The position numbers and the translations under genes are program-made. 50,556 nucleotides of DNA from Egerieenecus sp048201975 (GTDB lineage: Bacteria > Bacillota > Clostridia > Christensenellales > Aristaeellaceae), in the NCBI GenBank assembly GCA_048201975.1, contig DBFBGQ010000124.1, forward strand, positions 1 to 50,556, in the 5' to 3' direction. The notes under the pieces are model-generated. The model was given only the letters and a program-made list of their open reading frames with translations, was not told the DNA's origin and ran no database searches. This document shows, piece by piece, positions 30,593 to 38,069 of this stretch. Position 1 is the first letter of the stretch. Every line of letters starts with the position of its first letter.

Positions 30593-31687
30593 ATGAGATC
30601 CTATCGCGTAGGTATCGTAGGCGCCACCGGTATGGTGGGTCAGCGGTTCATTTCACTTTTGCAGGGCCACCCCTGGTTCCACATCACCGCCCTGGCGGCC
30701 TCCGCCCGGAGTGCAGGCAAGCCCTATCGGGAAGCAGTGGGGAATCGCTGGGCTTTTGACTGGGAAATCCCCTCCGAAGTGGCGGACATGGTGGTTCTGG
30801 ACGCCCAAAATGTGGATGAAGTGGCGAAGCATGTGGATTTCATCTTCTGCGCCGTGGATATGAAAAAGGATGAAATCCGGGCCCTGGAGGAAAGCTATGC
30901 CCGGCACGAGGTGCCGGTGGTCTCCAACAACAGCGCCTGCCGCGGTCTGCCGGACGTGCCCATGGTGGTGCCGGAAATCAACGCCGGGCACATCGCCGTC
31001 ATCGACACCCAGCGCAAGCGTCTGGGCTGCAAGTACGGTTTTATTGCTGTAAAGCCCAACTGCTCCATCCAGAGCTACGTTCCCGCGCTGACCCCCTTGA
31101 TGGACTTCGTCCCGGAAAAGGTGAGCGTGTGCACCTATCAGGCCATCAGCGGGGCGGGCAAAACCTTCAAGACCTGGCCGGAGATGGTGGACAACGTGAT
31201 TCCCTACATCAGCGGGGAGGACGAGAAGAGCGAGCAGGAGCCGCTGAAGCTGTGGGGCTCCCTGGCGGATACCGCCGACGGCCCGGTGATTCAGCCTGCC
31301 GCACTGCCGGTAATCAGCGCCCAGTGCCTGCGGGTGGCCACCGCCGACGGTCACATGGCCGCCGTGTCCGTGAGCTTCCGTCACAAGCCCACCCGGGAGC
31401 AGATTCTGGAGCGGTGGCGCAACTTCGAGACCGAGGCCCAGCGCCTAGCGCTCCCCAGCGCGCCCAAGCCCTTCCTGCAATACTGTGAGGACCCCGCTCA
31501 TCCTCAGACCCGGCTGGACCGGGACTTCCAGGGCGGCATGGGCGTATCCATCGGCCGCCTGCGGGAGGATAGCATCTTTGACTACAAGTTCGTCTGCCTG
31601 AGCCACAATACCATCCGCGGGGCTGCGGGAGGCGGGATTCTCACCGCCGAGCTGCTCTGCGCCAAGGACGTCATCCAGGCCCGCTAA
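30593..31687 (+). CDS. asd: Aspartate-semialdehyde dehydrogenase
   Basis: A 364-residue NADPH-dependent enzyme reducing aspartyl-phosphate to aspartate semialdehyde, the branch point to lysine, threonine and methionine. The nucleotide loop is GIVGATGMVGQRFISLL. The catalytic Cys is Cys157 in VKPNCSIQSY. GAGKTF and the His in SVSFRHKPTREQ are conserved. The sequence style (long VSNNSACRGLPDVPMVVPEIN block) is that of the archaeal/fungal-type Asd found in some clostridia, not the Bacillus type. GGGAGG precedes ATG 30593. First gene of the riboswitch operon. Confidence 0.95.
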   Translation: MRSYRVGIVGATGMVGQRFISLLQGHPWFHITALAASARSAGKPYREAVGNRWAFDWEIPSEVADMVVLDAQNVDEVAKHVDFIFCAVDMKKDEIRALEESYARHEVPVVSNNSACRGLPDVPMVVPEINAGHIAVIDTQRKRLGCKYGFIAVKPNCSIQSYVPALTPLMDFVPEKVSVCTYQAISGAGKTFKTWPEMVDNVIPYISGEDEKSEQEPLKLWGSLADTADGPVIQPAALPVISAQCLRVATADGHMAAVSVSFRHKPTREQILERWRNFETEAQRLALPSAPKPFLQYCEDPAHPQTRLDRDFQGGMGVSIGRLREDSIFDYKFVCLSHNTIRGAAGGGILTAELLCAKDVIQAR

Positions 31688-31711
31688 CCGCCAGCAAAAG
31701 GAGTTGCGCAC

Positions 31712-32599
31712 ATGAAGCAGGGATTCTTCACGGGCTGCGGCACAGCCCTCGTTACACCGTTTACCAGTACCGGCATTGATTGGGAAAGCCTGGACCGCCT
31801 GGTGGAGGATCAGCTGGCCTGCGGCGTGCGCTGCCTGGTGGCAGTGGGCACCACCGGCGAGCCCGCCACCATGACCCGGGAGGAGCGCATGGCCGTCATC
31901 CGACGGGTGGCGGACAAGGCGCAGGGCAGGGCGCCGGTGGTAGCCGGCACCGGCGGCAACAACACCCGGGAAGTCATTGAGGAGGCTCACTGCGCCCGGG
32001 ACAACGGGGCCGACGTGCAGCTGTGCGTGACCCCCTACTACAACAAAACCACCCAGGCGGGACTCATCGCCCATTACAACGCCATTGCCGACGATGGCGC
32101 GCTGCCGGTGGTGGTGTACAACGTGCCCGCTCGCACGGGGCTGAACATCGCCCCTTCCACGCTCCAGGCCATTTGCCGCCATGAGAACGTGATTGGCGTG
32201 AAGGAGGCCAACCCCGACGTTGCGCAGGCCATTGAGAAGCTCCGCCTCTGCGGGGAGGACGCCGCCTTTTACTCCGGCAGCGACGAGCTGAACTGGCCCC
32301 TGATGGCCTGCGGCTTCCAGGGGGTCATCTCGGTGGCCTCCAACCTGCTGCCCAAGGCCGTGGCGGAGCTGGCGGAAGCGGCGCTCCAGGGCAAGGCCGC
32401 GGAGGCCGCCCGGCGTCAACTGGATCTCCAACCGCTGATCTCCGCGTTGTTCTGTGAAACCAGCCCCATCCCCGTGAAGGCTGCCATGGCCCTGCTGGGG
32501 CTGTGCCAGGAGACCGTCCGCTTGCCCCTGGTGCCCATGCAACCCGAATGCCGTGCTCGACTGGAAGGCGTGCTCCGCTCCATGGAGCTGATTCCGTAA
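31712..32599 (+). CDS. dapA: 4-hydroxy-tetrahydrodipicolinate synthase
   Basis: A 295-residue TIM-barrel aldolase condensing pyruvate with aspartate semialdehyde, the first lysine-specific step. The Schiff-base Lys is Lys164 (GVKEANPD). The catalytic Tyr is Tyr136 (VVVYNVPARTG), and the GTTGEPATMT loop binds substrate. AAAGGAG precedes the ATG, 24 bases after the asd stop. Regulated with its neighbours by the upstream lysine riboswitch. Confidence 0.96.
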   Translation: MKQGFFTGCGTALVTPFTSTGIDWESLDRLVEDQLACGVRCLVAVGTTGEPATMTREERMAVIRRVADKAQGRAPVVAGTGGNNTREVIEEAHCARDNGADVQLCVTPYYNKTTQAGLIAHYNAIADDGALPVVVYNVPARTGLNIAPSTLQAICRHENVIGVKEANPDVAQAIEKLRLCGEDAAFYSGSDELNWPLMACGFQGVISVASNLLPKAVAELAEAALQGKAAEAARRQLDLQPLISALFCETSPIPVKAAMALLGLCQETVRLPLVPMQPECRARLEGVLRSMELIP

Positions 32600-32616
32600 G
32601 AAAGGAGCCCATAGCT

Positions 32617-33372
32617 ATGAAGCTATTGATCAGCGGCGCCCTGGGCCATATGGGCCGTGCCGTAGCCGCGCAGGCGGCTGCCGGCGGAATGGAGGTGCTG
32701 GCCGGCGTGGACGCCGCCGCCGGGGAGTGTTCCTTCCCCTGCTACTCCAGCTTTGACGCGCTGCCCGATGTTTCCGGCGCCGTCATCGTTGATTTCTCCC
32801 GGCCGGAGGCGCTGACATCCCTGCTAAGCTACGCGACGCGCAACCGCCTGCCCGCGGTGCTGGCCACCACCGGCTATTCCCCGGAGCAGGAGGCGGAAAT
32901 TGACCGCGCCGCGGCGCAGATACCCGTATTTCGCTCCGCCAACATGAGCGTGGGCGTGGCGCTGCTGAAGCATCTGTGCCAAGAGGCCGCCAAGGTACTG
33001 GGAGAAGCCTTTGACGTGGAAATCATCGAGGCGCACCACAACCGCAAGGTGGACGCTCCCAGCGGCACGGCGCTGCTGCTCTTCGACGCCATCAAGGACG
33101 CCTACGCGGAGCCCCGGGAAGCCCAGCTGGGCCGTGGCGGCAGGGACTGCAAGCGCCGGCACAACGAAATCGGCATTCACGCCCTGCGCGGCGGCACCGT
33201 TACCGGAGAGCACGAAGTCTGCTTCTTCGGCCCGGCGGAGCGCATCCGCCTGTGCCACAGCGCCGAGGATCGCAGCGTTTTCGCCGCCGGAGCGCTGAAA
33301 GCCGCCGCCTACCTGATGGACAAAGCGCCCGGACGCTACGCCATGGAAGATCTGGTAGCCGAACGGAGCTGA
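32617..33372 (+). CDS. dapB: 4-hydroxy-tetrahydrodipicolinate reductase
   Basis: A 251-residue NAD(P)H-dependent reductase, the step after DapA. The N-terminal nucleotide loop is ISGALGHMGRAVA. The signature EAHHNRKVDAPSGTALLL carries the catalytic His and Lys. ATG 32617 is 9 bases after AAAGGAG and 17 bases after the dapA stop; an upstream in-frame start lies inside dapA and was rejected. The operon ends here with a bidirectional terminator. Later lysine genes are not in the window. Confidence 0.96.
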   Translation: MKLLISGALGHMGRAVAAQAAAGGMEVLAGVDAAAGECSFPCYSSFDALPDVSGAVIVDFSRPEALTSLLSYATRNRLPAVLATTGYSPEQEAEIDRAAAQIPVFRSANMSVGVALLKHLCQEAAKVLGEAFDVEIIEAHHNRKVDAPSGTALLLFDAIKDAYAEPREAQLGRGGRDCKRRHNEIGIHALRGGTVTGEHEVCFFGPAERIRLCHSAEDRSVFAAGALKAAAYLMDKAPGRYAMEDLVAERS

Positions 33373-33386
33373 ACACCGGCAAAATC

Positions 33387-33426
33387 AATCGCGGCCCACA
33401 CCCTTGACAGGGTACGGGCCGCGATT
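33387..33426. terminator. Bidirectional terminator dapB/bioY
   Basis: AATCGCGGCCC pairs perfectly with GGGCCGCGATT, with an inner ACCCT/AGGGT stem. It is followed by T-runs on the plus strand; A-rich flank on the left serves the minus strand. The two convergent genes dapB and bioY both end at it. Confidence 0.88.
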
Positions 33427-33444
33427 TTTCCATGGCGCGTCGCT

Positions 33445-33972
33445 TCAGCGCCAGCAGACGGTTTTCAGCCGCCGGGAGAGCGTAGCCGCCAGAAGAATCT
33501 TCAGCGCGTCACCGGGCAGGAAGGGCAGCACGCAATAGCTGAGGCTGACCCACAGCCCGTTGCCGGAAAGCGCCATGAACCACGCCGTGCCGAAGGCATA
33601 GCACACCGCCACGCCCACGGCCATGCCCAGGCATAGCCGCGGAAGGCTTTCCCCCCACCGCTGCCGGAACAGCGCCGTCAGGTAGGCCGCCAGCACATAG
33701 CCCACAATGTAACCGCCCGTATTGCCAAACAGCGTTCCCACGCCCGCCTTCATCCCCGCAAATACGGGCACGCCCACCAGCCCCAGCAGCACATACGTCC
33801 CCAGCGACAGCAGCGCGCAGACAGGGCGCATCAAACCGCCGCAGAGCAGCGCCGCAAAAACAGCCAGGTTGATGGGAATCAGCGGCAGCGGAATCTGTAT
33901 CTGGGAACAGATGGCCGTGAGCGCGGCAAACAGAGCGCAGTACGTCATTTCACGCAGTGTAAGCTTCTTCAT
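33445..33972 (-). CDS. bioY: Biotin transporter substrate-binding subunit
   Basis: A 175-residue membrane protein, the S component of an ECF-type biotin transporter. Six hydrophobic segments are visible. The family core is GLVGVPVFAGMKAGVGTLFGNTGGYIVGYVLAAYLTAL, followed by the C-terminal FLPGDALKILLAATLSRRL. No ECF ATPase (EcfA) or EcfT gene is adjacent, so it probably uses a shared energising module. Its promoter overlaps a BirA-type operator, indicating repression when biotin is plentiful. Confidence 0.94.
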   Translation of the reverse strand: MKKLTLREMTYCALFAALTAICSQIQIPLPLIPINLAVFAALLCGGLMRPVCALLSLGTYVLLGLVGVPVFAGMKAGVGTLFGNTGGYIVGYVLAAYLTALFRQRWGESLPRLCLGMAVGVAVCYAFGTAWFMALSGNGLWVSLSYCVLPFLPGDALKILLAATLSRRLKTVCWR

Positions 33973-33992
33973 GGAGCCTCCCCCCCGATTTC

Positions 33993-34052
33993 TGTAAACT
34001 TTATATGGTGAATTCGTTTACGAATTGTAAACCAGAAAGCTCCGTCTGTCAA
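33993..34052 (-). promoter_or_regulatory. bioY promoter with BirA-type operator
   Basis: Minus strand: TTGACA (34052-34047), 17 bases, TACAAT (34029-34024). The operator is TGTAAAC (33993-33999), 16 bases, GTTTAC (34016-34021), the TGTNAAC-N15-GTTNAC pattern of biotin repressor sites. A further GTTTAC-GAATT-GTAAAC palindrome covers the -10 box. Confidence 0.82.
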
Positions 34053-34110
34053 GCAGGAAGTGCGCGAAAAAGGAAGAACATTGCATAAAGGAGTCTAGGA
34101 AAGCGAGACG

Positions 34111-35556
34111 ATGCCGTTGAGTACCCGAAAAAACGCGCTGTACAACGTGGGATACCGCACGCTGTCCGTGCTGCTGCCCATCATCACCGCGCCTTATCTG
34201 GCCCGGACCGTGGGGCAGGAGGGCACGGGGCTTTACGCCTATGCCTGGAGCATCAGCGCGGTGTTTGTGCTGCTGGGCATGCTTGGATTGGAAAACTATG
34301 GCGTGCGCGCCATCGCCCGGGTCCGGGACCATGCCGGGGAGCGCAACCGGGTGTTTTCCGAAATCTATCAGATGCAGCTGCTCACCGCGGGAGCGGCGCT
34401 GGCGCTGTACCTGGTTTACGTGTGCTTTGTGGCGGGGGAGGAACGGACCATCGCCGCGTGGCTGACGCTGATGTCGGTGAGCTGCCTGGTGAACCTGGAC
34501 TGGCTGCTCATGGGGCTGGATCGCTTCCGGCCCATCGCCCTGCGCAACACCTTTGTGAAGCTCATGGCCACGGCGGGTGTGTTCGTGCTGGTGCGGGGCA
34601 AGGAAGACCTGTGGCGCTACGCGCTGATCTGGGGCGGCAGCACGCTGGTGGGATGCCTCAGCTGCTGGGTGGGGCTGCAAAAGCAGGCGCGCTTCCATCC
34701 CGTGCCATGGCGGGCCGCGCTGCAGCATCTGCGCCCATGCGCGGTGCTGTTCCTTTCGGTGATTGCGGTGCAGGTCTACCGCACCATGGATAAAATCATG
34801 GTGGGAGCCATCAGCGGCATGGCGGAGAACGGCCTGTACGAAAACGCGGAGAAGATCATCTATTGCCTCAGCGGCTTTATTTCGGCCATCGGTACGGTGA
34901 TGCTGCCCAAGGTGGCCGCCATGCAGGCCCGGGGACAGCTGGAAGCAGTCAGGCGCCACGTGGCGCTATCCATGGAACTGATTCTGTGCATGACCTGCGC
35001 CATGGCCTTTGGCGTCGCGGCGGTGGCCCAGGAGTTTGCCCCCCTATTTTTCGGCGAGGATTTTGCTTACTCCGGCGTGCTGATGATTCCCCTGGCCTTC
35101 ACCCTGGTGATGATCGGCTTCGCCAATGTGGTGCGCACCCAATGGGTGCTGCCCCAGGGGCGCGACCGGATTTTTGTGCGCAGCGTCTGCGCCGGAGCGG
35201 TGGTGAACCTGGTGGTGAATAGCGCGCTGATCCCGCCCCTGGGCGCCATGGGCGCGGTGGCCGGTACCCTGGCGGCGGAATTCACCGTGCCGCTGACACA
35301 ATGGCTGATGCTGCGCAAAGAACTGCCCTACGGCCGCTTTCTGGGAATGACGGCCACTTACTGCGGGCTGGGACTGGTCATGCTTGCGGCGGTGCGGGCG
35401 ATCCGCGCGCTCTCGCCCTGGAGCGGCTGGACGGGGCTTGCGCTGGAGGTGGTAGCGGGCATTGCCGTTTACGGCGCAAGCTGCCTGCTGATGTGGAAGC
35501 TCGCCGGCCGCCGGGAGCTGCTGCGTGCCATGACCGGCAAACGCCGCGGGAGCTGA
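34111..35556 (+). CDS. Polysaccharide flippase (Wzx/MATE-like)
   Basis: A 481-residue integral membrane protein with about 12-14 hydrophobic segments. It belongs to the oligosaccharide flippase family that moves lipid-linked glycans across the membrane. The start TRKNALYNVGYRTLSVLLPIITAPYLARTVGQEGTGLYAYAWS is characteristic. So are AVQVYRTMDKIMVGAISGMAENGLYENAEKI and GRDRIFVRSVCAGAVVNLVVN later on. No glycosyltransferase genes lie next to it, so the substrate is unknown. It is divergent from bioY. Its stop codon lies within the terminator hairpin. Confidence 0.88.
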   Translation: MPLSTRKNALYNVGYRTLSVLLPIITAPYLARTVGQEGTGLYAYAWSISAVFVLLGMLGLENYGVRAIARVRDHAGERNRVFSEIYQMQLLTAGAALALYLVYVCFVAGEERTIAAWLTLMSVSCLVNLDWLLMGLDRFRPIALRNTFVKLMATAGVFVLVRGKEDLWRYALIWGGSTLVGCLSCWVGLQKQARFHPVPWRAALQHLRPCAVLFLSVIAVQVYRTMDKIMVGAISGMAENGLYENAEKIIYCLSGFISAIGTVMLPKVAAMQARGQLEAVRRHVALSMELILCMTCAMAFGVAAVAQEFAPLFFGEDFAYSGVLMIPLAFTLVMIGFANVVRTQWVLPQGRDRIFVRSVCAGAVVNLVVNSALIPPLGAMGAVAGTLAAEFTVPLTQWLMLRKELPYGRFLGMTATYCGLGLVMLAAVRAIRALSPWSGWTGLALEVVAGIAVYGASCLLMWKLAGRRELLRAMTGKRRGS

Positions 35557-35575
35557 AAACCAGCTTCCGTTTTTT
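35547..35575 (+). terminator. Terminator after the flippase gene
   Basis: CGGGAGCTG pairs with CAGCTTCCG (one G-T pair) around a 5-base loop, then TTTTTT. The hairpin starts inside the flippase gene's last codons. Confidence 0.8.
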
Positions 35576-35652
35576 CCCTGCCCCACGGCCGCCCGTTTGC
35601 TGATAAAACCCTCTGCTTCCGGCCACACTGGAAGCGACAAGGAGGGTTTGGC

Positions 35653-36984
35653 ATGGGAAAACGCATACGTTGCGCCATCCTGGCGGCATGTTGCTGCCTG
35701 CTGCTGTGCGGCTGCGCCATATCGGCGCAGGAGCGCTATGAGCGCGGACAAATGTTTCTGGGCTATGGGGATTACGCTACGGCCCGGGAAATCTTTCAGC
35801 AGCTGGGCGGCTACGCGGACGCGGAGCAATACGCCCTGTACTGCGCGGCGCGTCAGGCCATGGTCCAGGGCGACTGGGACCTGGCGCAGGCCAATCTGCG
35901 CCTGATTGACCCCTTCGCCAGCAGCGGCTGGTGCCTGCAGTACATCGACGCTGCGCGGCTGGCCGAGGAAGGGGACCTGAACGGAGCCCTGGAGGGCTTT
36001 GAAGCCCTGGGGTCCTTCCTGGACAGCGACGCCCGGGCCCAGGCCCTGCGCACGGAAATCCCCGAAAGGGAGCTCAGCCGCATTGCCGCGCTGGTGGAAA
36101 ACGGCCGCTACGCGCAAGCCCGCAGCCTGCTGGAGGCGCTCCCCGTCACCCCGGAGCAGCAGGCGCTGCTGGCGGAATGCGACGCGGGGGAGCTGGAGCT
36201 GGCCTACACCCAGGCGCTGGCGCTGTATGATGCGCAGGCGTGGACGGAAGCGATTCCCGCCTTCGACGCCCTGGGGGACTATCGGGACAGCGCCGCAAAA
36301 CTGGTGGCCTGCCGCAGCAACCTGTACCGCGCCGCGGAATCCGCCGCGGCGCAGGCCACCCTGGATACGGCCGCCCAGGCCCTGGCAGACTTCCGCTTTC
36401 TGGAGGATTACCTGGACAGCGCCAGCCGCGCCGAAGCCCTGGCCACCCGCTGGGACACCAACCTGCAATTGCGCGATATGGCCGCAGACGCTCCCTATGT
36501 GGCGTTCGGCAGTTATCCCCTGGGCGAAACCGGCGAACCGGCTCCGGTGCTGTGGCAGGTGGCGGAGGCGGAGGGGGACAGCGTGACGCTGTTGGCCTGC
36601 CAGGTATTGGACGCTGCCACAGCCGCGGAAGCGGCGAAGCTTCCCCTGACGCTCACCCAGGCGGAAGCCGCGGCGGAGCCCCGGCTGTTTTTGCCCGGGG
36701 AGGACATGATCGCCGCGCTGTATCCCGCCCCAGAGGAGCGCCGCTGCGCCGCCACGGCCTACGCCCTGGCCCAGGGCGCGCGCCACCACCAGGATGGCAG
36801 CGCCTGGTACTATTTGGCCGAGGCCGGTGAGGTTGGCTATCAGCGCGCGGTGTGGTACAATGGACAGGTGCTGCAGGTGGACGCGAACTATGACGGCGTG
36901 GGCGTGCGCCCGGCGCTGCGCCTATCCCTGAGCGCCTATGCATTTACCCAGGGGGACGGCAGCCCGGAAAATCCCTTCCGCTAA
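35653..36984 (+). CDS. Lipoprotein with TPR-like repeats and DUF6273-like end
   Basis: A 443-residue exported protein. The N-terminal signal peptide ends in a lipobox-like LLLCGC, so it is probably lipid-anchored on the outer face of the membrane. Residues 30-280 contain helical repeats with a recurring motif: LGGYADAEQY, LGSFLDSDAR and LGDYRDSAAK. These resemble TPR units. The C-terminal part (about 290-443) starts VAFGSYPLGETGEPAPVLWQV and ends GVGVRPALRLSLSAY, matching the DUF6273 style found in clostridial surface proteins. AAGGAGG precedes the ATG. Very Ala-rich. The function is unknown; a binding or scaffolding role is only a guess. Confidence 0.75.
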   Translation: MGKRIRCAILAACCCLLLCGCAISAQERYERGQMFLGYGDYATAREIFQQLGGYADAEQYALYCAARQAMVQGDWDLAQANLRLIDPFASSGWCLQYIDAARLAEEGDLNGALEGFEALGSFLDSDARAQALRTEIPERELSRIAALVENGRYAQARSLLEALPVTPEQQALLAECDAGELELAYTQALALYDAQAWTEAIPAFDALGDYRDSAAKLVACRSNLYRAAESAAAQATLDTAAQALADFRFLEDYLDSASRAEALATRWDTNLQLRDMAADAPYVAFGSYPLGETGEPAPVLWQVAEAEGDSVTLLACQVLDAATAAEAAKLPLTLTQAEAAAEPRLFLPGEDMIAALYPAPEERRCAATAYALAQGARHHQDGSAWYYLAEAGEVGYQRAVWYNGQVLQVDANYDGVGVRPALRLSLSAYAFTQGDGSPENPFR

Positions 36985-37014
36985 GCCGGCCCGGCACAAA
37001 GGAGGCAAACGCCT

Positions 37015-37878
37015 TTGGTAACCCAGACGGTTCCGCATCTGGATCTTCCCACCCTGTTTTCCAGCGGCCAGTGCTTCCGCATGCAGCCGCTGGAAGGCGG
37101 GGCTTTTCTCGTGCTCGCAGGCGAACAGGCGGTGCGTGTGACGCCCCTGGGAGACGGGCGCTTCCGCTTCTCCTGCGCCGCCTCCCGCTGGCCCTACTGG
37201 CGGCGGTACTTCGACCTGGACACGGATTACGCCGCGCTCTGCGCCCGCATTTCCCCCGAAGAGATGTATCTGCGCCGGGCGGCGCAGACCTGCGGCGGCC
37301 TGCGCATTCTCCGGCAGGAGCCCTTTGAAACGTTGATCAGCTTCATCCTCTCCCAGCGCAAGAGCATTCCCGCCATACGCGGCTGCGTGGAAGCGCTGTG
37401 CCAGCGCTACGGCCGGGTGCTGCCCTGCGGCGCGCGCGGCTTTCCCGCCCCGGAGCGTCTGGCCCGGGCCACGGAGGCGGATCTGCGTTCCTGCGGCCTG
37501 GGCTACCGCGCGCCCTACGTGCTCGCTTCCGCACGCATGGTCGCCGCGGGTCAGGCGGACCTGGCCGCCTGGGAGGCGCTGCCGGATGACGCGCTGCTGG
37601 AAGCGTTGCTGGGCTTCCCCGGCGTGGGCATCAAGGTAGCCAGCTGCGTCATGCTCTTCGCCTACCATCGCTTCTCCGCCGCGCCGGTGGACGTATGGAT
37701 TCAAAAGGTCATCGACGAGGAGTACGGCGGCGCATCCCCTTTCCCCCGCTGGGGCAACCTGGCGGGATGGTACCAGCAGATGCTGTTTTACTACCGGCAA
37801 CACGTGCTGCGCGAAAAAGCACCCTCCGCTTTTTCCTCAGACGCCGTCCCTCCCCAGGGAAGGACAACACCCGCGTGA
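37015..37878 (+). CDS. ogg: 8-oxoguanine DNA glycosylase/AP lyase
   Basis: A 287-residue base-excision repair enzyme of the OGG family. It has the N-terminal OGG_N-like domain (LFSSGQCFRMQPLEGGAF) and the helix-hairpin-helix/GPD core LLGFPGVGIKVASCVMLFAYHRFSAAPVDVWIQKVI. Catalytic residues are Lys207 (GVGIKVAS) and Asp226 (PVDVW). The start is TTG 37015, 9 bases after AAAGGAGG; no ATG fits. The last 25 residues (KAPSAFSSDAVPPQGRTTPA) lie in a 14-bp inverted repeat (37819-37832 with 37877-37890) and look like a late extension of the usual end. Removes oxidised guanine from DNA. Confidence 0.93.
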   Translation: MVTQTVPHLDLPTLFSSGQCFRMQPLEGGAFLVLAGEQAVRVTPLGDGRFRFSCAASRWPYWRRYFDLDTDYAALCARISPEEMYLRRAAQTCGGLRILRQEPFETLISFILSQRKSIPAIRGCVEALCQRYGRVLPCGARGFPAPERLARATEADLRSCGLGYRAPYVLASARMVAAGQADLAAWEALPDDALLEALLGFPGVGIKVASCVMLFAYHRFSAAPVDVWIQKVIDEEYGGASPFPRWGNLAGWYQQMLFYYRQHVLREKAPSAFSSDAVPPQGRTTPA

Positions 37879-38010
37879 AAGCGGAGGGTGCGGGACGGCT
37901 CCGGGCGGGAATGGTTGCATTCATCCGGCGCGGAGGAAAGACCCCTTGCACAATGACGTACCGGCGGGAAGATAGCGCCGGAGCGGCCCGGCTGGCCTTG
38001 TCTGCACGGT

Positions 38011-38058
38011 GGAGCCCCTGCCGTCCTGATAACAGGATGTCCGGGGCTCCGCTTTTTT
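38011..38058 (+). terminator. Terminator after the glycosylase gene
   Basis: GGAGCCCC (38011-38018) pairs with GGGGCTCC (38043-38050), inner TCCTG/CAGGA stem, then GC and TTTTTT. It lies about 130 bases after the stop codon. Confidence 0.8.
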
Positions 38059-38069
38059 ATGCGAAAGCA

